DNA of 64,000 nt from Aquatica leii (taxonomy: Eukaryota > Arthropoda > Insecta > Coleoptera > Lampyridae), in assembly GCA_035610365.1 (NCBI GenBank), contig CM069432.1:81782520-81846519 (forward strand), read 5' to 3'. The notes below the pieces were generated by a model. The model saw only the letters and a list, made by a program, of their open reading frames with translations. It was not told the DNA's origin and did not search any database. Shown here in pieces: positions 12,641-23,570 of this stretch. Numbering within the stretch: position 1 is the stretch's first letter; the number at the start of each line of letters is the position of its first letter. The position numbers and the translations under genes are program-made.

Positions 12641-12939
12641 TTTTTATGATGAATATAACATCATTTCATGTAGATATTTTCAGTGCTGTGTCGGGGATTT
12701 TTTGCACTCTTTGGCTATTTAAAGCCAGCCGGAAACTGAATACCATGCTATTATCTTTCTCAACCATTGATGACTTTTTGGAAACGTATCATAGAACGGT
12801 GGTTTTCCGTTCTGTTGTTATAATGCCGTACAAAAGTTCTACCTCCCCGCCATCATATTGTACATCTTGCACTGTACTTGCCTTCCTAGCATCCACTGAA
12901 GATATTACTAATGGTGCAGCTAACCACCAATAGGCCTGT

Positions 12940-13586
12940 TGATCCGCGGAAGGTATTTTATTTCCTTCTTACCTATCATATCTGATGAGTTCTCCTCAAT
13001 CTGCCCAGAGTGTTAAAAATGTGACAATTTAATTGTCTTATTAAACTCACTTTTTAATAAAAGTTATTTTGACACAAACAATAAAAAATTTCATTTACAA
13101 TCATTATAATAATATGCAAATTAATAATTTATAAAAGGTTGGGAAGTTTATTATTTACAATTTAACAAATAACTACAGTAGTTAGTTACATATTTTTTTG
13201 AAAAATTGAGTTTTCAAATTAAACACTTATGTGAAACTGTGTTAAACTTGGTACATAAAAAATTAAAAAATTAATTCAACATAAAAATGTAATTTCAGTG
13301 TTTTTAGATTATAAAAAAAACATTTGAAATTATCAACAAAAAAAAGTACGGAATTTATCATAATGAATGAATTAAAATAATATAAATTGTTTTGAAAGTT
13401 TTAGATACGTATGTCGTGGTACCAGTCAATTTCTTGTGGTAATAATAAATCGTATGAAATTTAAAACAATTTGGGAATACCCTAAGATTCCTTAACAAAT
13501 AAATATTTTCGGGTTATTTATTTTTGGTTATTTGTTAAAAAATCATGCCCGGGAAAGCCTCAAAAATAATATTACCCTAAGATTCC
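12940..13586. other. No gene seen
   Basis: AT-rich. A short repeated phrase about 'ccctaagattcc' occurs at about 13480 and 13575, bracketing a small GC-richer segment (gcccgggaaagcc). No coding potential was recognised. Confidence 0.4.
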
Positions 13587-13730
13587 GTTCTAGGTATTTT
13601 ACTGTTTTTGATAAACGATCTGAAACTATTTGCCGATGCGTCTATTATAAATAAAAAAGTTGATTCAGCAGTTACGAAATTAAATTTTGACTTAGATGTG
13701 ATTGCAAAGTGGTTAAACGTGAATAAACTA
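13587..13730 (+). pseudogene. LINE reverse transcriptase scrap (jockey/CR1 style)
   Basis: One uninterrupted 48-codon frame reads VLGILLFLINDL, then LFADASIINKKV, then VIAKWLNVNKL. This is the RT palm block of jockey/CR1-like LINEs (G-S-V-L-G-P-x-L-F-x-I-x-I-N-D-L ... F-A-D-D). About a dozen residues between INDL and the FADD box are deleted. The FADD box reads FADA, so a catalytic aspartate is lost. No neighbouring LINE sequence remains. It lies on the opposite strand to the 10-13 kb LINE and belongs to a different family. Confidence 0.7.
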
Positions 13731-14906
13731 ATACATGAACATACATGAACATGAACTTAACACATGAAAGACTACTGAATCGAAATATGTAGTCAATTAA
13801 AGTAAACATACATAGTGTAAAGTTACAGTTTCAATCAAAAATTATAGTTTATAAAACAATAATTGCGCTTTACTTTAAATATTGTACTTCGAACAGATAC
13901 TAATTACAATTTAACAAAATAAAGCAATGAGAATTATATTACAAATGTTCAAAATACACTAAAATTACGATACTGATAGAAGTTCTATAATGGTTTAGTA
14001 TAAAACAAACGTAAATGATTGTTACGCAATAACAAATAATCAGATCACGGCCAAAATTAACTCTTCAATTTTTTTTTAAAACTGCATTTAAAACACATAG
14101 TTTATTAGTTTCGTAACATGATTGATTCAAAAGATGTGTAGATGTTTCCATACATTTGCCTAACCCGGTATATGCAAATATTTAAATTGAGAGACCACGA
14201 TGATTATGAAAACAATTGTTTTATATATCACAAAAAATCTTACTAGTAATTATCATATTACTAGCAGTAAAATAAATAGATAACTTTATACAAGCAAGAC
14301 AATTTGAGTTAGTAAAGAATACTGTTTACAATCAGATTTAAAGTCTAATATGTAAGATAAAAACATCATGTATATGCGTGTTCATTTTATCCTTCTATTC
14401 TAAAGCGTAATTAAAATACTATCATAATTTTATACGTAGATGCTAGTTATTTCTAAATTTCTTTTATTAATTTATTCTGTATCACCTATTTTATGTACAA
14501 CAAAAGCAGTAGATATCTATCTTTTACGTGATATATAAAATGTTAAACTTAAACACTTGAAAAATATTTAAATGTTGAAACAAACTAATTTTAAAATTAA
14601 ACTTGCAAAATTTTATCTAATTTCATCTTGACAGAAAAACATGCAGTTACCAAATTACTTATGCACATTTTTTATAGCACAATAACGTTTTGTTTTGGCC
14701 ACAACATTAAGACAAATATTAAATTCAGCTTAATTATATACTAATTAAAACAATTCCAACATAATAAAATTCGTTTATTTAACAATTTTTGCTTTACTGC
14801 TACGAGTTTCGTACACATTTTTTAGTGTAGCAATTTAAAACAATAAAAATTTAAATAACTATAAAGCAAAATATATATACGATGATATAAACAGATAAAA
14901 CGTAAC
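13731..14906. other. AT-rich sequence, no gene seen
   Basis: Nothing recognised on either strand beyond a short direct repeat of acatgaacat around 13733-13752. Confidence 0.4.
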
Positions 14907-15000
14907 AAAATAGTATATTATTAAATTAGTTGTATAAACAGTGTATTGTTGAACGAGTTTAATAATAGACTGTTTATACAACATATTTTATATACTATTT
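14907..15000. repeat. Long hairpin with perfect 14-bp core arms
   Basis: gttgtataaacagt (14929-14942) is the exact inverse complement of actgtttatacaac (14969-14982). Weaker complementarity extends outward to the aaatagtatat/atatactattt ends. The total is about 94 bp with a 26-base loop. The size and symmetry suggest a very short MITE or a transposon end pair; no target duplication was established. Confidence 0.65.
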
Positions 15001-15638
15001 CATCCAATTGCGTTATGATTTGAATTATCGTTAAAAATTTTGCTTTGATTTGTCATCTAGGCCAATTTGTTTTCAATCAATGTCAGAATAATCTAAGCTC
15101 CCAATGATCTATCAAAAACATAGACAAAAAGAAACTGATCAGTTACTGCAATCTCAAATTTTTGTATTTTAAAAGTTTAAAATAGTATTATATTATTATA
15201 CTGTTATTAAATCAGATGTTTTAGTAAGTAACTGCAGTAGGTACATAGCTAACATTAAACCTACTCAAAGTACTTATTTAAGTCGCAGTGAGATATTCAC
15301 TTTGAAACGTAACAAATACTCAAGGAAATTAAAAACAATGATGTCGCTGACTGCAAATTATCTACAATAGACTAGTAAAATTCATTTCCAGGCTCATACC
15401 AATGTTTTGGCACGTGTTTATTAAATACAAATATTTTTTAAAAATAAATAATTCATTAGCATGATTTTTATTTTAGTCAGTACAAAGGCGCTTTTCCTCT
15501 ATATCTAATGATAAACATTCATTTTTAAAGACAACTCATATATCGTCATTGAGCTACAAAAACCTCGTAAGCGACAAAAAGCTAATTTTGCAGGAAACAC
15601 ATGAAACTGTTTTATTAATTTAATTTAAAAAAAAAATA

Positions 15639-15755
15639 TGGATGCTAAAATTAAATTGTAGCCCGTCAAATCAACATTATGCAACTTTATTTTTGAGGAA
15701 ATGGAAATTTAAAAAACAAAGACTAGAAAAATTACATTTGAGAATTTTCTGTAGC
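15639..15755 (+). repeat. Mariner left terminal inverted repeat
   Basis: Starts TGGATGC directly after the TA target site and ends about at attttctgtag. It is the inverse complement of 17131-17246 with roughly ten mismatches, such as cattatgc against tattatgc read in the same direction. Confidence 0.9.
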
Positions 15756-15965
15756 AGACTAAAAAAAATAATTAATCAAACATAAATTTACATTTACATA
15801 GGTATCTACAAACACTCATCGTGGTACCAATAGGTCGAACGCAGGAAGATTGCTCGAATAATCGTCGTGCAGAAAAATTCATTTCAATTGAGAATTTGTG
15901 TGCCTATAAAGGGCCTTTTTAACATTGTCGATCTGTTGCTTGCCGGAACGACCACGGCGAATCAC

Positions 15966-17027
15966 CTATTTGGGTATGAGGTGTTCAAAAATGCCTCCTG
16001 CTTGAACTGTAAAATAAGTTAGCCGTTCAACAAATCTTTTTCGTGTTTCGGCTAATTTACGAATGGTAATAGCTCGGCATATCACTTGAATTTCATTTTT
16101 TAGTGCGTCCCTATTTTCATACTGTTTTCCTTCTTTGAATAATTTTTCTTTTATGTAACTCTAAAAAAAATCGCACGGGTTTAAATCAGGTGACCTAGCA
16201 GGTCATGTAATGGGACCATTCTTGCCTATCTATTGATTTGGAAATGCTTCATTCAAAACCCTAGTGTTTAGTCTAGCAGTATGGGCTGGAGCACCATCCT
16301 GCATAAAACAAATTTGGTGATTTTCACCCGCAACATCATTTAGTTGTGGAAACACTTCTTCTAGTAGTAGAAAGTAATGATATTTTATGAAAGTAATGAA
16401 AAAAGGACCAATAACATGACTTCCCAGCAAGCCCATCCAAACGTTGACAGTTTGTCACCATTGACTTGGTCCATTTACTAATTTGTGTGGATTTTCGAGA
16501 GACCATGTACGATTATTTTGTCAATTTGGTCTTTCATCAAGTCCAAATGAACAATCATCCGAAAAACAAATGTTTTTTACAAAATCGCGATTGGTATTGT
16601 TCATTTCGGTGATTATTTCACAAAATCTCAAACGAGCATAATAATCGTGTGGTAATAATTCTTGATGGCATTGCCAACAAAAATTTTTAAAGCCCTCCTG
16701 TTTGAGGTACCTGAATACTGACGACCGAGGAACACCTACATTAATTTCAATTTCTCGCAAACTAACATCAGGATCTTGGTCTACAGCTGCAAGAACTGCC
16801 AACTTCTGAGGGTTGTCTTCATGATCGTGTAAGGGTGGTAGATGCTGACATTTACATAGTGGATTTACGGAGCCAGTGGTTTCAAATAATTGTATCGTTT
16901 TTTTGATACTCTTTAAAGAAGGTATTCGTCTATCTGCGAAAAAACCAGCAAAGTCTTCTGGTACTTGGACCTTTGAAACACCTCGAAAATATTGTTTTAC
17001 TACAAGAATTTTTTCTTTTACATTCAT
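15966..17027 (-). pseudogene. Mariner (DD41D) transposase, 353 codons, five stops
   Basis: This enzyme would cut and rejoin DNA at the element's TIRs. The frame starts at ATG 17027 and keeps one register to a natural stop at 15966. Only five premature stops break it (codons at 16521, 16455, 16230, 16203 and 16161), with no frameshifts. The N-terminal third is a helix-turn-helix region (SLKSIKKTIQLFE, then VSLREIEINVGVPRSSVFRYL). Catalytic blocks are FSDDCSF, MQDGAPAHTA and SPDLNPCDFF, all aspartates retained. The length is normal for mariners. Decay by point mutation alone makes it a well-preserved fossil. Confidence 0.9.
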
Positions 17028-17130
17028 TTTCGAAGCTTGTAAAACAATTGTATTAAAACTGTCAACACTTCAAATGTTTTATAACAAATCAATGCTAACT
17101 TGATTTTTAATACGGGCGCCATTTGGTTGC

Positions 17131-17246
17131 CTACAGAAAATTTTCAAATGCAATTTTTCTAGTCTTTGTTCTTCAAATTTTCATTTCCTCAAAAATAAAG
17201 TTGCATAATATTGATTTGACGGGCTACAATTTAATTTTAGCATCCA
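17131..17246 (-). repeat. Mariner right terminal inverted repeat
   Basis: Inverse complement of the left TIR. It ends in ...GCATCCA followed by the TA duplication at 17247-17248. Confidence 0.9.
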
Positions 17247-17489
17247 TATTACTTTAAAAAGCGAAGATAGCCAATCTGAATCGCATGCGCGAAAAACTTT
17301 CAAAATTTCGAATTTCAAGTGCCTGTAATTAATTTATTAATTATCAAATTATAATCAAAAAATTGTTTTTAGAAACGCTTTAAGTGCCACTTTAAATTTG
17401 CGTCAAAATTTTTGCGATTTTTTAATTTGGGAAGCAGGAAAAAGATAATTTCAATTTTTCCATGTTAAATCCCATGGGGTACCCTTAGC

Positions 17490-18535
17490 GTGGGACACAA
17501 CGTATATAAAGATGTTGATATTTCTAAATTTGTAAAGCTGCAAGGGTTACTCAAGCAAAAGTCTCATGGCTATCAAGCAACGAAATCTAAAATATTGGAA
17601 TTAATCGAAGTTAACCGGTTTATTATCTTGCTTTAAAGGTACATAAGTATACTGCAATTTATTCAGCAGCATCTATAGTAGATCTGTCACGATAAAATTT
17701 ATTATTTCTTCTATTTCTGTTTAGGTTATTGTTATAATGGGTTACACTGGTGCTTGACGTTATAACGAATTAATAAAAATGTCGATAGATGATATTCAAT
17801 ATCAACAAAGAATAATCATCGTAACCCTTCCTCACACTAAAACAAATACAAATCGTAATTTCCAAATTGCATTGGATAAATTTAATTAAAATGTACAGCA
17901 ACGTTCGTCCTAGTGCAGTCCCATCAAGACGTTTCTTCTTAACATATCGTAATGGACTATGTGTATCAAGTCCGACTGGTATAAACACGATTAGTATAGT
18001 GTTAAAAAATTTGCAGTTTTCTTGAAATTAGAGAACTCTGAGCTATACATTGGCCACTGTCTCAGACGTTCTAGTGTAAACACAATTGGATAACCAAAGA
18101 AGTGACTTGATTACAATAAAACAGCATGGTGGGTGGAGAAGTTCAACTGTAGCAGAAGGTTGCATTGAAACCACTTTAAGTAAAAAAAAAGTAGCTGAAA
18201 TGTTTACAGTAACAAGTACGTCAACTTCTAGTCATGCTGTGACAATTAATTTTCCACAAACCTGTGAGGTACGAAACATTACGGATATAAATCATACCCA
18301 CAATGACAATACTTATGGTAGATGTACGAACGTCGTGAACAGCACCAACGTCAAGAAAAATATTGTGTCACAAAGTATGTCTGGCATAACAATTAATGCA
18401 ACAGACTCATCCACAGTCAACATTAATTTTTTTAATAATTGTACCACTGCAACTGCCAGGAATAACGTTTATTTGTTTTTAGCGTTTATTAATATTACCC
18501 ATTATTATGTTTGTCTTTTGAATAAAACTTAATAC
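17490..18535 (+). pseudogene. Crypton-like tyrosine recombinase, catalytic Tyr lost
   Basis: The N-terminal piece reads DVDISKFVKLQGLLKQKSHG (about 17512-17571). After a gap of degraded sequence the core resumes near 17745 with a G-A-stop-R-Y-N-E-L block. That is the conserved GACRxxEL box-I arginine motif with Cys changed to a stop. The register then runs through KMSIDDI, a region with frameshifts, IGHCLRRSS (the H-x-x-R box, about 18047-18073) and QHGGWRSSTVAEG (18122-18160). In this family the next residue is the nucleophilic tyrosine; here it is Cys (18161-18163). The 18164-18532 tail is Asn/Ser/Thr-rich with repeated T/V-I-N-F/V-N-F-x-N-C style phrases. The start is lost and the enzyme must be inactive. 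Confidence 0.75.
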
Positions 18536-18539
18536 ATTC

Positions 18540-20595
18540 AACCCCTTTATTGTTTCCGACTCTAATCTAACCAAAATGACTGACTGACATTGACGCATAT
18601 ATTGCCAAAGGTACAAACTATATCTTCAACTTTAATTGAAATCATAGATGTCGCTGTTGAAATGTTATGCAACCCTAAAGGTTTTTGTGCTTACGACCGT
18701 TTTTATGTATTATACAAACAGCATAATCGAATCGAATATTTACTTTTTCGGGCTAGACTAGTAAAGTGTAGTAAAATTTTATAACTAGAACTTGTTACTA
18801 AAATGTATTATTGTTTTTTACGTTTTTGACCTTTACGGAAATTACTGACTTGCACTAAAACTAGATTGTCACAACGTTGCCTAATCTCTAATAAATATAC
18901 TATCTGTCTTATTATCTGATAATCTTACAAAAACTTGAGAATTTTTTTTGGGCAAGGCAAAGAATTGCAGTAAAAGATTTTTACCTTTACATTGTTCTTT
19001 ATTTATTAAATCAGCAATAATTTAAATAAATATATCTTTCAAATCTTTTAAATGTTGTTAAATGTATTAATTTTCACAAAATTTTAATTCTATTTAGTTT
19101 ACTATAAATTTTTCAATTTTGTTTTTTAAAAAAAATATATTGTTTCTATTGTTAAACTTTGGCACCATCCTAAAATCAAATATAAAATTTGACATATTTA
19201 TAATATCTTTGAAAAAGCACTTTAAGTGTTTATTTTTTATACGGTTTCTTGGCATAGAGTCAACAAAAGTAAACATGAAATTAAAATATTCATTGCTGAA
19301 ATTAATATTTTTGTTGAAATTTATGGATACAAGAAACAATTAATATACATTAAAATAATTAATAACACACGATATCTTAATTAAATAATCCTATTATATA
19401 ATAAAGAACAAGTACGGTTTGAAATTTTTTACTATTTTAAACACTTTTTATTCTACCAGGCACCATATGTTTAATATCTTTAATAGCTTTTGATTTATTT
19501 ACAGTAATTAGAAATATGTGCATACTACTACTATACTACTCTATGTTCTTAAATTATTATCTCATTAACTTCGAAGAAAATTGGTACATAAAGTTAATCA
19601 TTTCTTGGGTTTAAAAACAATCGTAATTAGTTAAAACTAAAAGTACTATATTGCTTTTATATTTTATTTATTACCACATACGCAAAATATTTAATTAAAT
19701 CAAATTAAATCAAAAATGCCGTAAGACAATTATAGGTTTTGAACTCTTGCCAAGTTTTTTTAGCATGACGCATACTAAAACGCTATAAAAAAAAATTTAA
19801 TAGATGTGTTTAGCATTTGATATTATTAAAATATTCTATTATTAATATTGACTACTTAATACGTCTTATTTGTATAAAATATACAGAAAAAACTATAACA
19901 TTGAGTACTTAACATTGTCAAGCATTATTCGGTTATATATTAAATAATATTTCTAGAACAAGAAGTGATCATCTTAAAAAAGGAAACCTAAGATCTGATG
20001 CAAGCAGTTATATTACCTTAATATAGTATACGGCAAATAACAAACATAGAATATGAAGTAACTAAACAAATTTTTATAATAATTATTTGTTTAGATGTTA
20101 TATGTACCGTGTGTTTATTTTAGATTATAACGTAATCTAATCTGACTGCCCCGTGTAATGATAGGTAATTTATCATATAGGTCAATCTGTATGAAATAAT
20201 ACATTAATTACACTAAATTAGAAGTTTAAGTTTTCTTGCTGGGGTTAAAACTTTAATACATAATATTAACTAATTATTTTAGGATTTCAAATATAATAAT
20301 TTAGATTTTTTCCTATCACATCCAGATATAGCACAATTTAACAAACAAAAAAAGTACCGATTTTTACGAAAATATTAACTTTATTTCACTTATTAAGGAA
20401 AATAATAAGATTACAATGTTATTACAAAAAAATACATAACTGTTAATTAATGAGACATTTATCTTTTTTTTATCTTTTATGCACAAATTCAGAATTGTCT
20501 GTTTGTAAACACCAACAGTAATCGACTTTCATGTTTTTATTTTACTCTCTTTGGTACCTATGTTCCAAATCTTTGGTGTTCTAATGGATTCTCTT
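18540..20595. other. AT-rich sequence, no gene seen
   Basis: Open frames at 18590-18784 and on both strands of 19094-19343 lack any family motif. The latter pair are mirror images of the same low-complexity DNA. This is the left flank of the BEL/Pao insertion. Confidence 0.4.
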
Positions 20596-20847
20596 TGTTA
20601 AGATTTAAATACAATTTAGATGCGCGCAGGCGCATGTTTAGAATTTAAGGGATGTAAAAGAGAAGGTGTTAGTGTCTTAAAAAGTAAGCTCCATGTTCGA
20701 AGCAAATAAGACGAACATATGTAAAAAAGATGTTTATTTCATACATTATAAAAACAAAAAGTTTAAAGCTCTGCACTGTTATTTATAAATAAAATTACTG
20801 TAGTATTGGCAGTTGTGTAGTACATTGCTACACGACAAAACAGTACA
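20596..20847 (+). repeat. BEL/Pao 5' LTR
   Basis: 252 bp, TGTT...TACA. An internal gcgcgcaggcgcat block and the phrase taagctc-atgttcgaa are shared with the 3' LTR. It is followed by ttttggacaacttcg, in the place of a primer-binding site; I could not match this to a tRNA end. Confidence 0.9.
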
Positions 20848-20855
20848 TTTTGGAC

Positions 20856-22072
20856 AACTTCGAGGCCGATGGATTTGGATGTGAAGCAGTTCCAATAAAA
20901 TTACCCATTTGCGGTGCAGTTAGCAATTACGAAATACAAGAATTATGCATTAACAACCACTAATTGGAAGAAAAAACAAAAATTTCAAGAAGCCTGACGT
21001 CTATCGCTGAAGATAAGCCAGGTAGCTTTTACCCTTTGTTCTTATCCTTTCTTGACGTGTTTAAATTGATCAGCCACTTATAGATGCGTTGTCTATACGA
21101 ATGGACCAAATTAAGTACATAACTGACAAATATTGATTCAGATTTATCATTTAACAAATTTGAAAAAAAAATATTTTAATTCAATTTTTACGACAATTTT
21201 AAAAAATCATACACAAAAAACGGTATTTGCTAATTCAAGCATTTTTTCAAATTCAACTCAATCTGGAAATGAAAATAACGTAAAACTCCCGATTATGTCA
21301 ATTCCGAATTTCTCGTTCATTATTCCGAATGGAATAGTTTCTATGAAATTTTTGTGGCACTAATTCATAATAATCAAAATTTATCTGACGTCGAAAAATT
21401 CTTTTATTTGCAAAACGCTTTGAGGGATTTGGCTAGGGAATTGGTTAACGAGTAACAGTAAGTGCTGGCAATTACAATATTGGTTTACAAATGTTAAAGA
21501 ACAGATATAATAATTAAAAATTAAATATTTTTTCTCACTTAGAGAGAATTTTTGAAATTAACAAAATACATAAAGAATCGGCATACGATTTAAGAAAAAT
21601 GTTTGATAATTTGTCCCGTCATTTACGCGCTTTGGAAAATATAAACTTATCTAATAAACAATTTAAAGCTGCGGTGATTGCTTATATTTTAAAATCCAAA
21701 ATGGATTCAAATACTACAGCAAAATTTTGCAAATTTAAAGTAAGGCAAATACCTAGCATAACCGAAATTCATACTTTCTTAGAACGAAGATGTGAAGCTT
21801 TAGAGGATATAGCTTCCAATCAAAAGGTACATTTAGGTAGTGTCAAAAATAGTTAAAAGTTCGTTTTCAAGGTACACTTCTAGTAGGCAGTCTTTTGCAA
21901 TAACAAATGCAGGATCATGTTTCTGTAAAGCTGAACATCTTTTTGAATCATTCCGTCAAGGAAAGATTTAATAAAATGTTCGAATTAAATGTGTTCAAAG
22001 TTTGTTTAAAACATACATTACGTGTTAATACAAAATGTTATTCAAAAATCAAATGTAAATGTTGTCAGAAGA
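20856..22072 (+). pseudogene. BEL/Pao gag remnant
   Basis: Fragments in several frames. Near 21390 the plus strand gives pieces of the block normally reading about FFYLQNALRDLARE. The cleanest frame (21599-21856) reads FDNLSRHLRALENIN, later IPSITEIHTFLERRCEALED, the conserved gag domain (DUF1759 type) of BEL/Pao elements. A cysteine-rich zinc-knuckle region follows (21985-22070, including KIKCKCCQKK). More than five frame breaks. The sequence then jumps straight to the end of the protease-RT linker at about 22075, so the aspartic protease has been deleted. Confidence 0.75.
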
Positions 22073-23570
22073 AACTTTATTTGGTTGGGTAATAGGGGGT
22101 AATATGTCGACCTCTGAAAATTCCAATAAACGTAATTCAATTACGGTTTGTAGTTTTTTTATTTGTGACGATAATCTTAATGACACGTTAATTAAATTTT
22201 GGCAATCGAAAAATATTTTACCAAATGATAATCTCTATTATCGAGAGAAGAAAGATTTTGCGAACAGCACTTTTTGAGAACGGTAAAACGTAATGAAGAT
22301 GGTAGGTTGGTTGTTTGTATCCCATTTAATTCTAATCTTGCTCGCTTAGGCAAATCTCGAAAATTTGCGCTACAACGATTTTTTAGTTTAGAAAAAAAAT
22401 TATCGAGGAATCCCCAAATTCGTGGTGAATACGTTAAATTTATTCAATAGTATAGGAAAAAAGGACATATGACTAAGGTAGATATTAATCAAGTCTCTTA
22501 TGCAAAGATAGAAACTTTAGACATGAGTATCAATTTAGATAACGTTGCTTATTATTATTTACCACATCATTCAATTACAAAATCTCAATCTTTAAACACC
22601 AAACTGCGCGTAGTTTTTTATGGTAGCGCTAAAACAGAATCGAACGTTGAGATTTAGTCTTCATAAAATTGCTTTAACTGGGAATAAACAAATGATGTAT
22701 CGCATGAACTTGTTGACCCACCGCAACGTAAGCTAAAGTGTGTTCTATGGAGAGACAATTCTACGGAAGAAATAGTTACTTACGAATTAAACACCATGGC
22801 ACCGCTTTAGCTACTAAATGCTTACAGTACTTAACCGACTTGCATACAGATCAACATCCAAAAGCGTGCCGCGTAATTAAAAATAATTTTTATATGGACG
22901 ATGTTTTGTTTACTGCGGATTCCCCGAAGGAAGTTATTCAAATTAAAAGTAAAATAATTTCAATATTGGCTACCGCCGGTTTTTGTCTTAGGAAATTTCT
23001 GTCAAACGATAGTCAAGTTATTTTTGAAACTGATGCTTCTAACTCTTCATTGCACACGATTTCTTTAAGAGAACGTGCTAACGCTAAGGCGTTAGGGCTT
23101 TTGTGGAATTCTCTTCTAGACGTAATATTTTATGAGGCACATATTAAAACTGTAAGTACAATAACTAAGCGTTCCATTCTTTCAATAATAGCTCAACTAT
23201 TTGATCCATTGGGTCCTTTGGCTCCAATTGTAATAAAGGGAAAAATACTTATTCAAAAGCTCGGATTACTAAAGGTTTTGTGGGACGAATCTATTCCTTT
23301 AACTTTAGCTTTTTAGATTTTATATTTTAAAATACCGCGTTGTGTTACTTTGCTAGAACCTCTGCGTGAGGAACTCCATGGGTTTGCTGACAGCAGTTCT
23401 GTCGCTTTTGGCGCGTGCATATACGTACGTAGCATAAATTTTTCTGGTAATTTTTTTACCAATTTGCTGTGTGCAAAATCTCGGGTAGCCCCTTTGCACA
23501 CCAAGTCAATTCCTCGATTAGAGTTGTGCGCTTGTGTGTTATTGTCGCAATTAATGGAAAAAGTTTAAGT
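22073..23570 (+). pseudogene. BEL/Pao reverse transcriptase and A17/RNase H region
   Basis: It opens with LFGWVIGG (22073-22096), the conserved BEL linker motif. It continues with YYLPHHSITKSQS and LRVVFYGSAKT (22550-22635), characteristic of Pao-type RT. A deletion removes the following fingers/palm segment. The next frame (22738-23316) carries NNFYMDDVLF, with the YMDD catalytic box at 22891-22902 intact. It then runs into AKALGLLWNS and LFDPLGPLAPIVIKGKIL, the A17-type region that follows RT in BEL elements. HGFADSSSVAFGACIYV (23386-23436) is the start of the RNase H-like part. Several frameshifts; not functional. Confidence 0.85.

Larger units (their letters stand above)
10035..12935 (-). 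mobile_element. Degenerate non-LTR retrotransposon (RTE/CFDP2-like LINE)
   Basis: Read on the minus strand, the order is an unassigned 5' part (about 12935-12640), an APE-type endonuclease (12640-11900), reverse transcriptase (10870-10330) and a C-terminal tail (10230-10035). The frame is broken many times. The region that should hold the YADD catalytic motif, between about 10330 and 10230, is missing. A pogo-like MITE sits between endonuclease and RT. The protein style (VQVYAPTADKEE, then DADIKSDHNP) resembles the family often mis-annotated in insects as craniofacial development protein 2-like. The clade assignment is tentative; the LINE call is firm. Confidence 0.85.
15639..17246 (-). mobile_element. 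Complete but inactive mariner-type transposon, DD41D
   Basis: The element is 1608 bp, bounded by TA at 15637-15638 and 17247-17248. Both ends begin TGGATGCTAAAATTAAATT read inward, and the inverted repeats extend about 116 bp with a few mismatches. It carries one minus-strand transposase frame (15966-17027). The spacing between the second and third catalytic aspartates is 41 residues, as described for the rosa-type DD41D mariners; lineage assignment on that ground is tentative. Confidence 0.92.

Noticed and set aside
12646..12933. 95-codon plus-strand open frame in GC-richer DNA
   Set aside because: It lies antisense to the 5' part of the minus-strand LINE, whose minus frame is at least as protein-like.
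16876..17103. 75-codon plus-strand open frame
   Set aside because: Shadow of the mariner transposase N-terminus on the other strand.
19094..19343. Overlapping open frames on both strands
   Set aside because: They are mirror readings of the same low-complexity AT-rich DNA, with no motif in either.
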